A DNA stretch of 46,213 bases, taken from Anaerolineales bacterium (GTDB taxonomy: Bacteria > Chloroflexota > Anaerolineae > Anaerolineales > Villigracilaceae). The position numbers were made by a program, and so were the translations under genes. Each line of letters opens with the position of its first letter. Within the stretch, counting starts at the first letter, position 1. Below are positions 22,049 to 30,352 of the stretch, piece by piece. The notes below the pieces were generated by a model, which was given only the letters and a program-made list of their open reading frames with translations, was not told where the DNA came from and ran no database searches. The stretch lies in the NCBI GenBank assembly GCA_013140605.1, contig JABFSL010000015.1, forward strand, positions 1-46,213, in the 5' to 3' direction.

Positions 22049-23038
22049 ATGCAAACCAATTTTAGAGGCCGCGATTTCATCGGCGACCTGGATTTCACAA
22101 AAGAAGAAGTCGAAACAGTTTTGGAAGTAGCCTGGGATTTGAAGCGCAAACGCGCGCTTGGCGAACCGCATCCGTACCTGCGCGACAAAGTGCTGGCGAT
22201 GCTGTTCTTCTTCTCATCCACCCGCACCCGTGGATCATTCGAAGCGGGCATGGCGCAGCTTGGTGGACACGGCGCATTCATTGACAGCAATACCACTCAA
22301 ATTTCACACGGCGATACCCCTGTGGAAATTGGCGAGATCTTTGGCCGTTACTTCGACGGCATTGCCATCCGTCATTGTGACTATGGTGATGGTAACAAAT
22401 ATCTAAACGCAGTCGCCAAGAATTCCCGCGCGCCTGTGTTGAACATGCAATGCGACATTTACCATCCCTTCCAATGTCTCGCCGACTTGATGACCATTAT
22501 GGAAAAGAAGGGCAAGGATCTGCGCAAGAAGAAGATCGTTGTCTCGTGGGCGTATGCCGCTTCCTACCTCAAGCCGATCTCTGTCCCGCAATCATTGATT
22601 CTTCAGATGCCGCGCTTCGGCATGGATGTGACTCTGGCGTATCCGCCCGAGTTTCCACTCATGCCTGAGATCGTGGAGCAGGCCAAGGAGCAGGCAAAGA
22701 TCGCAGGCACCAACTTCGAAATTATTGATACCAAAGACGGCATGACCGAAGCCTGCAAGGACGCTGATGTCATCTACGCAAAATCCTGGGGCCCGCTCCT
22801 GACCACGACCGATAAAGTCGAAGGCAAGAAACTTCAGGATATGTACAAGAACTGGCTGATGGATGACGAGAAACTAAAAGTCGCCAAACCCGGCGCGATC
22901 TACATGCACCCATTGCCCGCTGACCGTGATGTTGAAGTTACCAGCAGCGTTTTGGATGGCCCGCAGTCCGTGGTATTTGACGAAGCCGAGAATCGCCTCC
23001 ACGCGCAAAAAGCCGTGATGGCATTGACGATGAGTTAG
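22049..23038 (+). CDS. ygeW: YgeW-like carbamoyltransferase
   Basis: This 329-residue aspartate/ornithine carbamoyltransferase-family enzyme has the carbamoyl-phosphate motif 'SSTRTRGSF', 'LNMQCDIYHPFQCLADLMTI' and 'MHPLPADRDVEV'. The stretches 'VSWAYAASYLKPISVPQ' and 'RFGMDVTLAYPPEFPLMPEIVEQAKEQAK' closely follow the YgeW group. It is markedly shorter than E. coli YgeW (396 residues) and lacks the long insertion ahead of the HxLPA motif, so it may be a distinct subgroup. AAGGAG precedes the ATG. With carbamate kinase next door it probably runs in the catabolic direction, transferring a carbamoyl group to phosphate. The partner substrate is unknown. Confidence 0.8.
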   Translation: MQTNFRGRDFIGDLDFTKEEVETVLEVAWDLKRKRALGEPHPYLRDKVLAMLFFFSSTRTRGSFEAGMAQLGGHGAFIDSNTTQISHGDTPVEIGEIFGRYFDGIAIRHCDYGDGNKYLNAVAKNSRAPVLNMQCDIYHPFQCLADLMTIMEKKGKDLRKKKIVVSWAYAASYLKPISVPQSLILQMPRFGMDVTLAYPPEFPLMPEIVEQAKEQAKIAGTNFEIIDTKDGMTEACKDADVIYAKSWGPLLTTTDKVEGKKLQDMYKNWLMDDEKLKVAKPGAIYMHPLPADRDVEVTSSVLDGPQSVVFDEAENRLHAQKAVMALTMS

Positions 23039-23130
23039 TAGTCAGCTAGTCTGTTAGTCTGCTGGTCGGCTGGTCAAGACCAGTTAACTAGCAGACTGGC
23101 AAGCAAGAAGACTAGCGGACTAATACACTA
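23038..23130. repeat. CTAGTC/GACTAG hairpin region before carbamate kinase
   Basis: AGTCTGCT (23056-23063) pairs with AGCAGACT (23090-23097) and encloses CTGGTC-AA-GACCAG (23070-23083). GACTAGCGGACTA and GGAGACTAC follow, the last overlapping the ribosome site of the kinase gene. Confidence 0.7.
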
Positions 23131-23139
23131 GGAGACTAC

Positions 23140-24090
23140 ATGACAAAATTAGCTGTAATCGCCATTGGCGGTAACTCACTGATAATTGATGAAAAACATG
23201 TCACCGTTGAAAGTCAGTACAAGGCCGCAAAGGAAACAGCTCTGCACATCGCCGATATGATCGAACAAGGCTGGGAAGTGGCCATCGGTCACGGCAACGG
23301 CCCACAGGTTGGCTTTATTTTGAGGCGCTCTGAAATCGCCGCGAGAGTCGAAGGGATGCACGAAGTCCCGCTCGATGTTTGCGGAGCAGACAGTCAGGGC
23401 GCGATTGGCTATGCGCTCCAGCAGAATCTGCAAAATATTCTTTATCAGCGCGGCATCAAAAAGAAAGTGGTGACCATCATCACGCAGACCCTTGTGGACA
23501 AGGCTGACCCAGCCTTTGCGAAACCATCCAAACCGATTGGCGGATTCATGACCAAGGAAGAAGCGGAGCGCCGTCAGCGTGAACAAGGCTGGAGCGTGGT
23601 CGAGGATGCAGGTCGAGGCTGGAGACGAGTCGTCGCTTCTCCCCTTCCAAAAGAAATCGTCGAGTTGGAAACTGTCGAGACTCTGCTCGAAAGAGGCATC
23701 GTCACGATCACGGTCGGTGGCGGCGGTATTCCAGTCGTTGACCCCGGTGACGGCAATTACGAAGGCATTGCGGCGGTAGTGGATAAAGATTACGCATCTT
23801 CGTTGCTGGCGCGCGAGATCAAAGCTGACCTATTCGTCATCTCCACTGCCATTGAAAAAGTCGCGGTCAACTTTGGCAAGCCCGATCAAAAATGGCTGGA
23901 CAGGATCACGCTCGCCGAAGCCAAAGCCTATCTCGCCGAAGGGATTCACTTTGCCAAAGGCTCAATGGCTCCAAAAATTCAAGCTGTGATCTGGTATCTT
24001 GAGAATGGCGGCAAGGAAGCGCTCATTACAAACCCTGAGAACATTGGCCGCGCGCTCAAAGGCGAAACAGGCACCTGGATCGTTGCCTAG
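23140..24090 (+). CDS. arcC: Carbamate kinase
   Basis: This 316-residue protein has the carbamate kinase motifs 'IAIGGNSLI', 'IGHGNGPQVGFILRR', 'GAIGYALQQNLQN', 'TVGGGGIPVV' and 'AVVDKDYASSLLAREIKADLFVISTAIEKVAVNFGKP', and the end 'HFAKGSMAPKIQAVIWYLENGG'. It makes ATP from carbamoyl phosphate and ADP and is the energy-yielding end of catabolic carbamoyl transfer. It follows the YgeW-like transferase, the same order as ygeW...yqeA in purine clusters, so the symbol yqeA would be equally fitting. The ribosome site AGGAG lies at the end of the GACTAG-rich leader. Confidence 0.95.
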   Translation: MTKLAVIAIGGNSLIIDEKHVTVESQYKAAKETALHIADMIEQGWEVAIGHGNGPQVGFILRRSEIAARVEGMHEVPLDVCGADSQGAIGYALQQNLQNILYQRGIKKKVVTIITQTLVDKADPAFAKPSKPIGGFMTKEEAERRQREQGWSVVEDAGRGWRRVVASPLPKEIVELETVETLLERGIVTITVGGGGIPVVDPGDGNYEGIAAVVDKDYASSLLAREIKADLFVISTAIEKVAVNFGKPDQKWLDRITLAEAKAYLAEGIHFAKGSMAPKIQAVIWYLENGGKEALITNPENIGRALKGETGTWIVA

Positions 24091-24095
24091 CATTC

Positions 24096-26114
24096 ATGAA
24101 AAAAATTATCGGACGATTGGATGAAATAAAATTTACCTCACGCAGTGTCGTGTGGTTCATGCTATTAATCGCCGCGCTAACCTATGGCTTATTCTTTTGG
24201 AAGCGCGGCTTTTATTGGGACGAGTATCCCTGGGCCTGGATCTATTATCGCCTCGGCCCCGATATGCTGACAAAAACTTTTTCAACCAGCCGCCCATTTT
24301 GGGGAATGATCTATCAATTAACAATGCCAGTAATTGGCCCCAATCCGTGGATCTGGCAATTACTGGCAATGATCTTACGCTGGGTCACGGCCTTATTATT
24401 CTGGTTGATCCTGCGCGTGTTATGGCCTGAACATCCACGACCCGCATTGTGGGCCAGTTTATTTTTTCTTGTCTATCCTGGTATGGGACAGCACTTCATC
24501 TCCATGATGTACAGTCATTTCTATATCGTGCTGTCCTGCTATTTATTATCGCTCTACCTCTCCCTGCTGGCTCTGCGCTCTGAAAAAAATCGCGTAATTT
24601 TATTCATTGCATCGTATCTATTTGCCGCAGTTAATTTATTGACGATGGAATATTTTTACTTCCTCGAATTTGCACGACTCTTCCTGTTTTGGAAAATGTT
24701 TGCTGGAACAAATAAAGTCCGCGCGCAAAAAACAGCTCTTTATTTTGCGCCATATTTATTTATCTTCCTCGGTGTAACATTTTGGCGCATGTTCTTTTTC
24801 ACCTTTCAAAACGCCAGCTACAAATATGTTCTGCTGGATGCGCTTCGCAGCAATTTTCTCTCTGGCTTATTATTGCTGATTAATAATATTGCCCTGAGTT
24901 TCTGGCGGACAATATTTGAAGTGTGGATGTATCCCTTCGCCACCCTCGGCTTGACAGGTTTCGGTCCGCTCACGCTGACTTTGATGCTGGTCCTGTTATT
25001 CTCTGTCATTTTGTTAGTCGGATTGTTTCTCTTCAAGTTCCAAGCGCCTGCCGATTCAAACGACCGCGACTTTGCCCGCAAAGCTGGTTTCATCGGATTG
25101 GTTTTCTGGGGGCTATCAGGTGGATCTGTTTGGCTGATCGGGATCGTCCCGCAGCTCAATTTTTCAATTGACCGCTTCATGCTGCCCTTCATGCTTGGGT
25201 CAAGTTTAATTCTCGCCTGTCTTATCGCGTTGATAAAGAATCAGCGTACACAAATGATCCTGCTCGCTCTGTTGATCGGTTTTGCTGTCAGCCGTCAATT
25301 TCGCGTTGAAGAAATATTTCGCAGCGACTGGACCACCCAGCAAAATTTATTCTGGCAAATGACATGGCGAATACCCGCCCTCGAAAAAGGTACGATTCTA
25401 ATTTCCAATGACCTGCCCGTCACATACTTTTCAGATAACTCATTGACCGGGCCGCTAAACTGGATATACAGTCCGCCCGGCGAAATGAACTCCATTCTAT
25501 ACTTCGCCACCGTTCGTATTGGAAAAACTTTGCCCAGTCTCGCACCCGGTCAACCGCATGAGCATTATTATGTCGGCCCCACATTTTATGGGAACACATC
25601 CGACATGGTTTTATTCAACTATGAACCGCCCGCCTGTCTTCATGTAATAGACCCTGAAATAGATGAAGTAAATCGGCTCCTGCCGGAGCTGTTACGCGAT
25701 AACGCAAAATACTCAAACCAAAATGTGATCTTGTTTAACAATGAGGCAGTCCTGCCAAGGCAGTTTTATCCCAACGAACCACAGCATGGATGGTGCTATT
25801 ATTTTACGAAAGCAGAACTGGCCCGCCAGCAGAATGATTGGGAACAAGTCATTCAACTAGGCGACAAGGCTTTTGCATTGAACGATTATCCCAACGACCC
25901 TGCGGAACGATTTGTTTTTATTGAAGGCTACGCCCACATGGGAGATTGGGAAAAAGCAATGGAATTATCCCAGGTCTCTTATAAGATATCGAAAAACTTT
26001 GTCGGTCCGCCGCTTTGCAAACTTTGGGATCGAATTGCCAGACAAACAGATGGCACACAGGAGCAGAAAGTCACTCTGGATAAGGTACGAAATAAATTTG
26101 AGTGTCCACCTTAA
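24096..26114 (+). CDS. Polytopic membrane protein, GT-C glycosyltransferase-like
   Basis: This 672-residue protein has about eleven hydrophobic segments over residues 18-410. The first extracytoplasmic loop holds 'FYWDEYPW' (D42-E43), the acidic pair typical of GT-C/PMT-like glycosyltransferases. A soluble domain follows from about 430, and a helical TPR-like end runs from about 570 ('LARQQNDWEQVIQLGDKAFALND', 'YAHMGDWEKAMELSQVSYK'). It starts 5 bp after the carbamate kinase stop, but no clear ribosome site is seen. A role in purine breakdown is not evident, and it may simply be carried in the operon. The lipid-sugar donor and acceptor are unknown. Confidence 0.65.
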   Translation: MKKIIGRLDEIKFTSRSVVWFMLLIAALTYGLFFWKRGFYWDEYPWAWIYYRLGPDMLTKTFSTSRPFWGMIYQLTMPVIGPNPWIWQLLAMILRWVTALLFWLILRVLWPEHPRPALWASLFFLVYPGMGQHFISMMYSHFYIVLSCYLLSLYLSLLALRSEKNRVILFIASYLFAAVNLLTMEYFYFLEFARLFLFWKMFAGTNKVRAQKTALYFAPYLFIFLGVTFWRMFFFTFQNASYKYVLLDALRSNFLSGLLLLINNIALSFWRTIFEVWMYPFATLGLTGFGPLTLTLMLVLLFSVILLVGLFLFKFQAPADSNDRDFARKAGFIGLVFWGLSGGSVWLIGIVPQLNFSIDRFMLPFMLGSSLILACLIALIKNQRTQMILLALLIGFAVSRQFRVEEIFRSDWTTQQNLFWQMTWRIPALEKGTILISNDLPVTYFSDNSLTGPLNWIYSPPGEMNSILYFATVRIGKTLPSLAPGQPHEHYYVGPTFYGNTSDMVLFNYEPPACLHVIDPEIDEVNRLLPELLRDNAKYSNQNVILFNNEAVLPRQFYPNEPQHGWCYYFTKAELARQQNDWEQVIQLGDKAFALNDYPNDPAERFVFIEGYAHMGDWEKAMELSQVSYKISKNFVGPPLCKLWDRIARQTDGTQEQKVTLDKVRNKFECPP

Positions 26115-26175
26115 AAGCTTATAATGTAATCATCCTATACAAAGTTGTCTCTTTTCTGTAGAATGGTTCAGACAA
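26098..26175 (+). promoter_or_regulatory. Promoter and possible split operator of the first Bmp transporter
   Basis: TTGAGT (26098-26103) and TATAAT (26120-26125) are 16 bp apart. Downstream, TTGTCT (26145-26150) and AGACAA (26170-26175) form the two halves of the GntR-type palindrome with their centres 25 bp apart. The promoter is reasonable; the split operator is speculative. Confidence 0.45.
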
Positions 26176-26254
26176 ATTGAAAAGGAGGCTTCAGCCAAAA
26201 ATTTGATTTTGCAAGTTTTGTGCGTAAAGTTCAAAATTCATAAGGAGAAGAAGA

Positions 26255-27535
26255 ATGCATAAAAATATATCCCGCCTCGCGATCATCGCGCTGGCACTCA
26301 TGCTCGCCCTATCAGCTTGTGGTGGCGCTAAACCCGTCGCAACCGAGGCCCCAGTTACAAGCGCAACAGAAGCCCCTGTCGCTGCGACAGAAGCGCCCGT
26401 CGCAACCGAAGCGCCTGTTTCAGAAGGCTTTCAGATCCCCGAAGTCGTTGATGGAAAATTCAATGTCGCCATGGTACTCATTGGACCACACGATGACGGC
26501 GGTTGGTCTCAGGCTCATTACGAAGGCCTCGTCTACATCGAAGAGAATGTGCCAAACGTTCACACTGCCTATATCGAAAACGTCCCCGAAGGCGCAGATT
26601 CCGAACAGGTATTCCGCAGCCTTTCCCGCAAGGGTTTCAACCTGATCTTCGGCACATCCTTTGGCTTCGGCGACCCAATGGAAGTTGTGGCGGGCGAATT
26701 CCCCGACACGATGTTCATTCATCTCACCGGCATCAAATCCAACTTCACGAACTTTGGCAACCTGATGGGCGCCATGGAAGACATGAAGTATCTGGCCGGT
26801 ATGCTGGCTGGTGCGCGCGCCAAACAGGATGGCAATCCCAAACTTGGTTATATGGCCACCTTCCCGATCCCCGAAGAAATTCGCCTCGGTAACGCCATTG
26901 CATTGGGTATGAAGAAGACCTGCCCCGAATGTACTTTGGATGTCCGCTGGATCAACACCTGGCACGACCCCATTATCGAAAAAGAAGCAGCCGCTTCTCT
27001 TTTTGACGCTGGCGCGCAAGTTGTCTTCACCGGTGCGGATACCCCTGCCGTTGCTGACGTTGCCCAGGAAAAAGGCAAATGGGGCGTGACCTATGACTGG
27101 TACGGCTCCTGCAAAGTGGATGCTTGTCTGACGGCCCCCTACTGGGTCTGGGGACCAATTTACTCAGGCATCACTGAAAAAGTGATCGCAGGGACTTACG
27201 TACCTGGTTACGATTACTTCGATGCTGAGACCGGCGCTTTAGGACTGTACGGCTTCATGGAAGGCCAGACAATGCAGCCCGGCGTAGCTGACCTCGATCC
27301 TGAAGTACTCGCGATGGTGAATGATACCCTTGCTCAGATGCTCGCTGGTGAATTCACCCGCTTTGATGTGTTCACTGGCCCGATCAATGACAATCAGGGC
27401 AACGTTGTTTTGCCCGCCGGCCAGGCCCTTGAACAGGTTGACCTTGATGCGTTCCCTGAATTTGGTCTGCCATGCAGTATTGATGTTTGTATGAAATGGT
27501 GGGCTGAAGGCATTACCGCCGAGCTGCCCCAATAA
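26255..27535 (+). CDS. Bmp-family ABC transporter substrate-binding lipoprotein (system 1)
   Basis: This 426-residue protein has a lipoprotein signal ('MLALSACGG') and then a linker of repeated ATEAPV units. The Bmp/PnrA-type domain begins 'KFNVAMVLIGPHDDGGWSQAHYEGL' and continues with 'LIFGTSFGFGDP', 'LGYMATFPIPEEIRLGNAIALGMK' and 'GAQVVFTGADTPAVADVAQEKG'. The family binds nucleosides or related purine compounds, in keeping with the surrounding genes. GGAGAAG precedes the ATG. It has its own promoter region and is followed by a strong hairpin, then the ATPase and two permease genes. The ligand cannot be fixed from sequence; a nucleoside or base is most likely. Confidence 0.9.
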   Translation: MHKNISRLAIIALALMLALSACGGAKPVATEAPVTSATEAPVAATEAPVATEAPVSEGFQIPEVVDGKFNVAMVLIGPHDDGGWSQAHYEGLVYIEENVPNVHTAYIENVPEGADSEQVFRSLSRKGFNLIFGTSFGFGDPMEVVAGEFPDTMFIHLTGIKSNFTNFGNLMGAMEDMKYLAGMLAGARAKQDGNPKLGYMATFPIPEEIRLGNAIALGMKKTCPECTLDVRWINTWHDPIIEKEAAASLFDAGAQVVFTGADTPAVADVAQEKGKWGVTYDWYGSCKVDACLTAPYWVWGPIYSGITEKVIAGTYVPGYDYFDAETGALGLYGFMEGQTMQPGVADLDPEVLAMVNDTLAQMLAGEFTRFDVFTGPINDNQGNVVLPAGQALEQVDLDAFPEFGLPCSIDVCMKWWAEGITAELPQ

Positions 27536-27546
27536 TCGTTAATTTA

Positions 27547-27583
27547 AAAATGGGTCAGGACTTCTTAAGTCCTGACCCATTTT
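27547..27583 (+). terminator. Strong hairpin after the system-1 binding protein gene
   Basis: ATGGGTCAGGACTT (27550-27563) pairs perfectly with AAGTCCTGACCCAT (27567-27580) across a 3-nt loop, with AAA/TTT extensions and then ATAAAA. It can act as a terminator or as a 3' stabiliser that raises binding-protein mRNA over the rest of the operon. Confidence 0.85.
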
Positions 27584-27642
27584 ATAAAACATCATAGTGA
27601 CATTATTCATAACTTATTTTGATTTATCGCAGGAGTAACCCG

Positions 27643-29232
27643 GTGACCAATCAAGCCCCCTCAACTTCTGAAATACCACTTATTGTGGAAATGCGCGGAA
27701 TTGTCAAACGTTTTCCCGGCGTACTGGCAAATGACCATGTTAATTTCGAGCTGAAGCGTGGCGAGATCCACGGTTTACTTGGCGAGAATGGTGCGGGCAA
27801 AAGTACCTTGATGAATGTCCTGGCTGGCTTGTATCGTCAGGAAGCGGGCACAATACTAGTCAATGGCGAGCCGAAGGTTTTCTCCTCGCCGCGTGATGCC
27901 ATCAATGCAGGCATCGGCATGGTGCATCAACATTTTATGTTGGTGCCTTCACAAACAGTCACTGAAAATATCTTGCTTGGTCTGGACGATCCACGTTTCT
28001 TCCTGCGCCTGCCCGACTATGATAACAAGATCGCAGAGTTGGGAGAAAAATTTGGGTTGAAGGTGGACCCGCGCGCAAAGATCTGGCAATTATCCGTGGG
28101 GGAACAGCAGCGAGTTGAAATTCTTAAAATGCTTTATCGCGGCGTGAATGTGCTCATCATGGATGAGCCAACCGCCGTCCTTGCGCCTCAGGAGATCGAA
28201 GGTTTATTTGAAACCTTGCGAGCCATGATCGCCCAGGGAAAATCCGTTATTTTCATCAGTCATAAATTACAGGAAGTCAGCGCCATCGCAGACCGTGTCA
28301 GCGTTTTGCGGCGCGGCGTCGCCACAGCCTCCGGCGTAGCTTCGAAGGGCGTCTCGCGTCAGGAATTGGCGCGCTTGATGGTTGGGCGTGACATTGTTTT
28401 TGCGCTTGACAAAAAGCCCTGCCAGCCCGGAGATGTTGTTTTGGATGTTCGTGACATTCACGCTGAAAATGACAAGGGATTGCCAGCGTTGCGAGGCCTC
28501 TCGCTTAACGTTCGAGCGGGAGAGATCGTCGGCGTGGCCGGCGTGGCTGGCAATGGTCAGAGCGAACTCTCGCAGGTTATTTCCGGGATGCGTGAATGTA
28601 AAAAGGGACAAGTTCTGCTCGGTGGAGATACTGTCAGCAACCACACCACTTTATACGGCATTCAACACGGCATGGCCTATGTGCCCGAAGATCGCACCCA
28701 CGTCGGCAGCGCTCCCAACTTGAGCATTACCGATAATGTTATTATGAAAAAATATCGCAAGCCGCCTATTTTGAAAAACGGCTTGCTCGATATGAAAGCG
28801 GCCGCAAAACTTGCCAATGAACTTAAAGTGGCCTATGACATTATTGTTCCCAATGTATCCACACCCGTTCGACTTCTTTCCGGCGGCAATCTTCAACGTG
28901 TGATCCTTGCGCGCGAAATATCAGGATTGCCCGCCTTCATGGTTGCGGTTCAACCTACCCGTGGGCTGGATGTTGGCGCGATAGAGGGAGTCCACCGATT
29001 GCTGCTTGCTCAACGTGAGGCTGGCGCGGCCGTTCTGCTTGTTTCTGAAGAGCTGGAAGAATTGCTTTCGCTCAGTGACCGTGTATATGTGATCTATGAA
29101 GGAAAGATCATGGGCGAAGTAAATATCGGGGGCGAGACACCGGATGAAAGTCTGGTTGAAACGATCGGTCAAATGATGACGGGCACTCCGCTCGATCAAA
29201 TCCAAAAAGAAGGAGTCGCCGCACATGACTGA
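27643..29232 (+). CDS. ABC transporter ATP-binding protein, two ABC domains (system 1)
   Basis: The GTG at 27643 is chosen because AGGAG lies 7 nt upstream, giving 529 residues. The first ABC domain has Walker A 'GLLGENGAGKSTL', signature 'LSVGEQQRVEILK' and Walker B 'VLIMDEPTAVLAP'. The second has the altered P-loop 'GVAGNGQSEL', signature 'LSGGNLQRVILAREI' and 'FMVAVQPTRGLD'. This double layout with a degenerate second P-loop is standard for nucleoside and sugar importers of the Bmp/Rbs type. It energises import through the two permeases that follow; its stop overlaps the first permease start by 8 bp. Confidence 0.95.
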   Translation: MTNQAPSTSEIPLIVEMRGIVKRFPGVLANDHVNFELKRGEIHGLLGENGAGKSTLMNVLAGLYRQEAGTILVNGEPKVFSSPRDAINAGIGMVHQHFMLVPSQTVTENILLGLDDPRFFLRLPDYDNKIAELGEKFGLKVDPRAKIWQLSVGEQQRVEILKMLYRGVNVLIMDEPTAVLAPQEIEGLFETLRAMIAQGKSVIFISHKLQEVSAIADRVSVLRRGVATASGVASKGVSRQELARLMVGRDIVFALDKKPCQPGDVVLDVRDIHAENDKGLPALRGLSLNVRAGEIVGVAGVAGNGQSELSQVISGMRECKKGQVLLGGDTVSNHTTLYGIQHGMAYVPEDRTHVGSAPNLSITDNVIMKKYRKPPILKNGLLDMKAAAKLANELKVAYDIIVPNVSTPVRLLSGGNLQRVILAREISGLPAFMVAVQPTRGLDVGAIEGVHRLLLAQREAGAAVLLVSEELEELLSLSDRVYVIYEGKIMGEVNIGGETPDESLVETIGQMMTGTPLDQIQKEGVAAHD

Positions 29233-30349
29233 ATCAACTACTGCAAATAAAAAGCGTGGATCTTTCCGAATTCGTGTCGAACCCCGTTTAAATGTACCGC
29301 CCGCATGGTATCCGGCCGCAGTAACATTTGGCGCGCTTATCGTAGCCTTGATCCTGGGCGGCGTCTTAATTTCATTCGCGGGCGGCGACCCCATTAAGTC
29401 CTATCTGCATATTGCCAACGCTTCCTTTGGTGATATTGGCGTGCTTTCAGATACGATCGTAAAAGCAACGCCGATCATTTTGGTAGCTCTTGCATGTTCG
29501 GTCGCGTTCCGCATGAAATTATGGAACATCGGCGCCGAGGGGCAATTCATCATGGGCGCGTTCGGAGCCAGTACAATCGTGCTTACTCCCGTACTCTCCG
29601 CAGAAACTCCGCGTTGGATCTTTATTCCAGTGATGATGATCGCAGGTATGGCCGCTGGCGCTTTGTGGGGATTTATACCCGGCTATTTAAAAGCCAAATT
29701 CAATGTTAATGAGATCATCAGCACCTTGATGTTGAATTACGTGGCTGTGGCATGGGTAAACTTCTGGATCTTCGGCGTGTGGACTGAAGGCGGTTTCCAA
29801 ATGTCGCCCAAGTTTCCAGATACCGCCAGCCTGCCCCGTTTGTTGGATTACGCGAAGACTTTCCCGATCCTTCGCGGTCTTACCACCCATTTGGGTCTGG
29901 TCATCGGAGTTGTGGCTGCGATCATTTTGTGGTTCATCATATTCCGCAGCCGTTGGGGGTATGAAATACGCTTAATCGGTGACAACCCCCAAGCCGCAAA
30001 ATATGCCGGCATTAACATTACAAAGAATGTTATCTGGGTCATGATGCTTTCAGGCGCACTTGCCGGCCTTGGCGGCATGTCTGAAGTAACCGGTGTCGTT
30101 CATCGCTTGCAAACCGCTCCCATCGCTGCGGGATACGGTTTTACAGGCATTATCGTGGCGTGGCTGGCGAAACTAAATCCGCTGGTCATTATTGTGGCGT
30201 CCATATTGTTTGGAGCATTGATCCTTGCGGGCCGTGAAATTCAACCTTCCGGTGTACCCAAGATGATACAGGGAATTATCCTAGTCTGCCTTATCGCGAG
30301 TGACTTTATGCTTCGTTATCGCATCGTCATTGAACGAGGGGAGGAATAA
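29225..30349 (+). CDS. ABC transporter permease (system 1, first subunit)
   Basis: This 374-residue inner-membrane protein of the BPD_transp_2 (RbsC/LivH-like) family has about nine to ten hydrophobic segments. Conserved family stretches include 'IGAEGQFIMGAFGAS', 'GALWGFIPGYLKAKFNVNEIISTLMLNYVAV', 'GDNPQAAKYAGINI' and 'GYGFTGIIVAWLAKLNPL'. The start overlaps the ATPase gene by 8 bp, with AAGGAG inside the end of that gene. It forms the heterodimeric channel with the next gene product. Confidence 0.93.
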   Translation: MTESTTANKKRGSFRIRVEPRLNVPPAWYPAAVTFGALIVALILGGVLISFAGGDPIKSYLHIANASFGDIGVLSDTIVKATPIILVALACSVAFRMKLWNIGAEGQFIMGAFGASTIVLTPVLSAETPRWIFIPVMMIAGMAAGALWGFIPGYLKAKFNVNEIISTLMLNYVAVAWVNFWIFGVWTEGGFQMSPKFPDTASLPRLLDYAKTFPILRGLTTHLGLVIGVVAAIILWFIIFRSRWGYEIRLIGDNPQAAKYAGINITKNVIWVMMLSGALAGLGGMSEVTGVVHRLQTAPIAAGYGFTGIIVAWLAKLNPLVIIVASILFGALILAGREIQPSGVPKMIQGIILVCLIASDFMLRYRIVIERGEE

Positions 30350-30352
30350 GCC

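Noticed and set aside
21999-23130. GACTAG-rich arrays as a possible CRISPR array
   Set aside because: Repeat units are too short and irregular, with no uniform spacers and no cas genes in the window.
26115-26170. A TATAATG...ATCATCC stretch that looked like the start of a purine riboswitch before the transporter gene
   Set aside because: The conserved loop bases and the closing GATATGG-type segment are missing, and no matching P1 helix is found.
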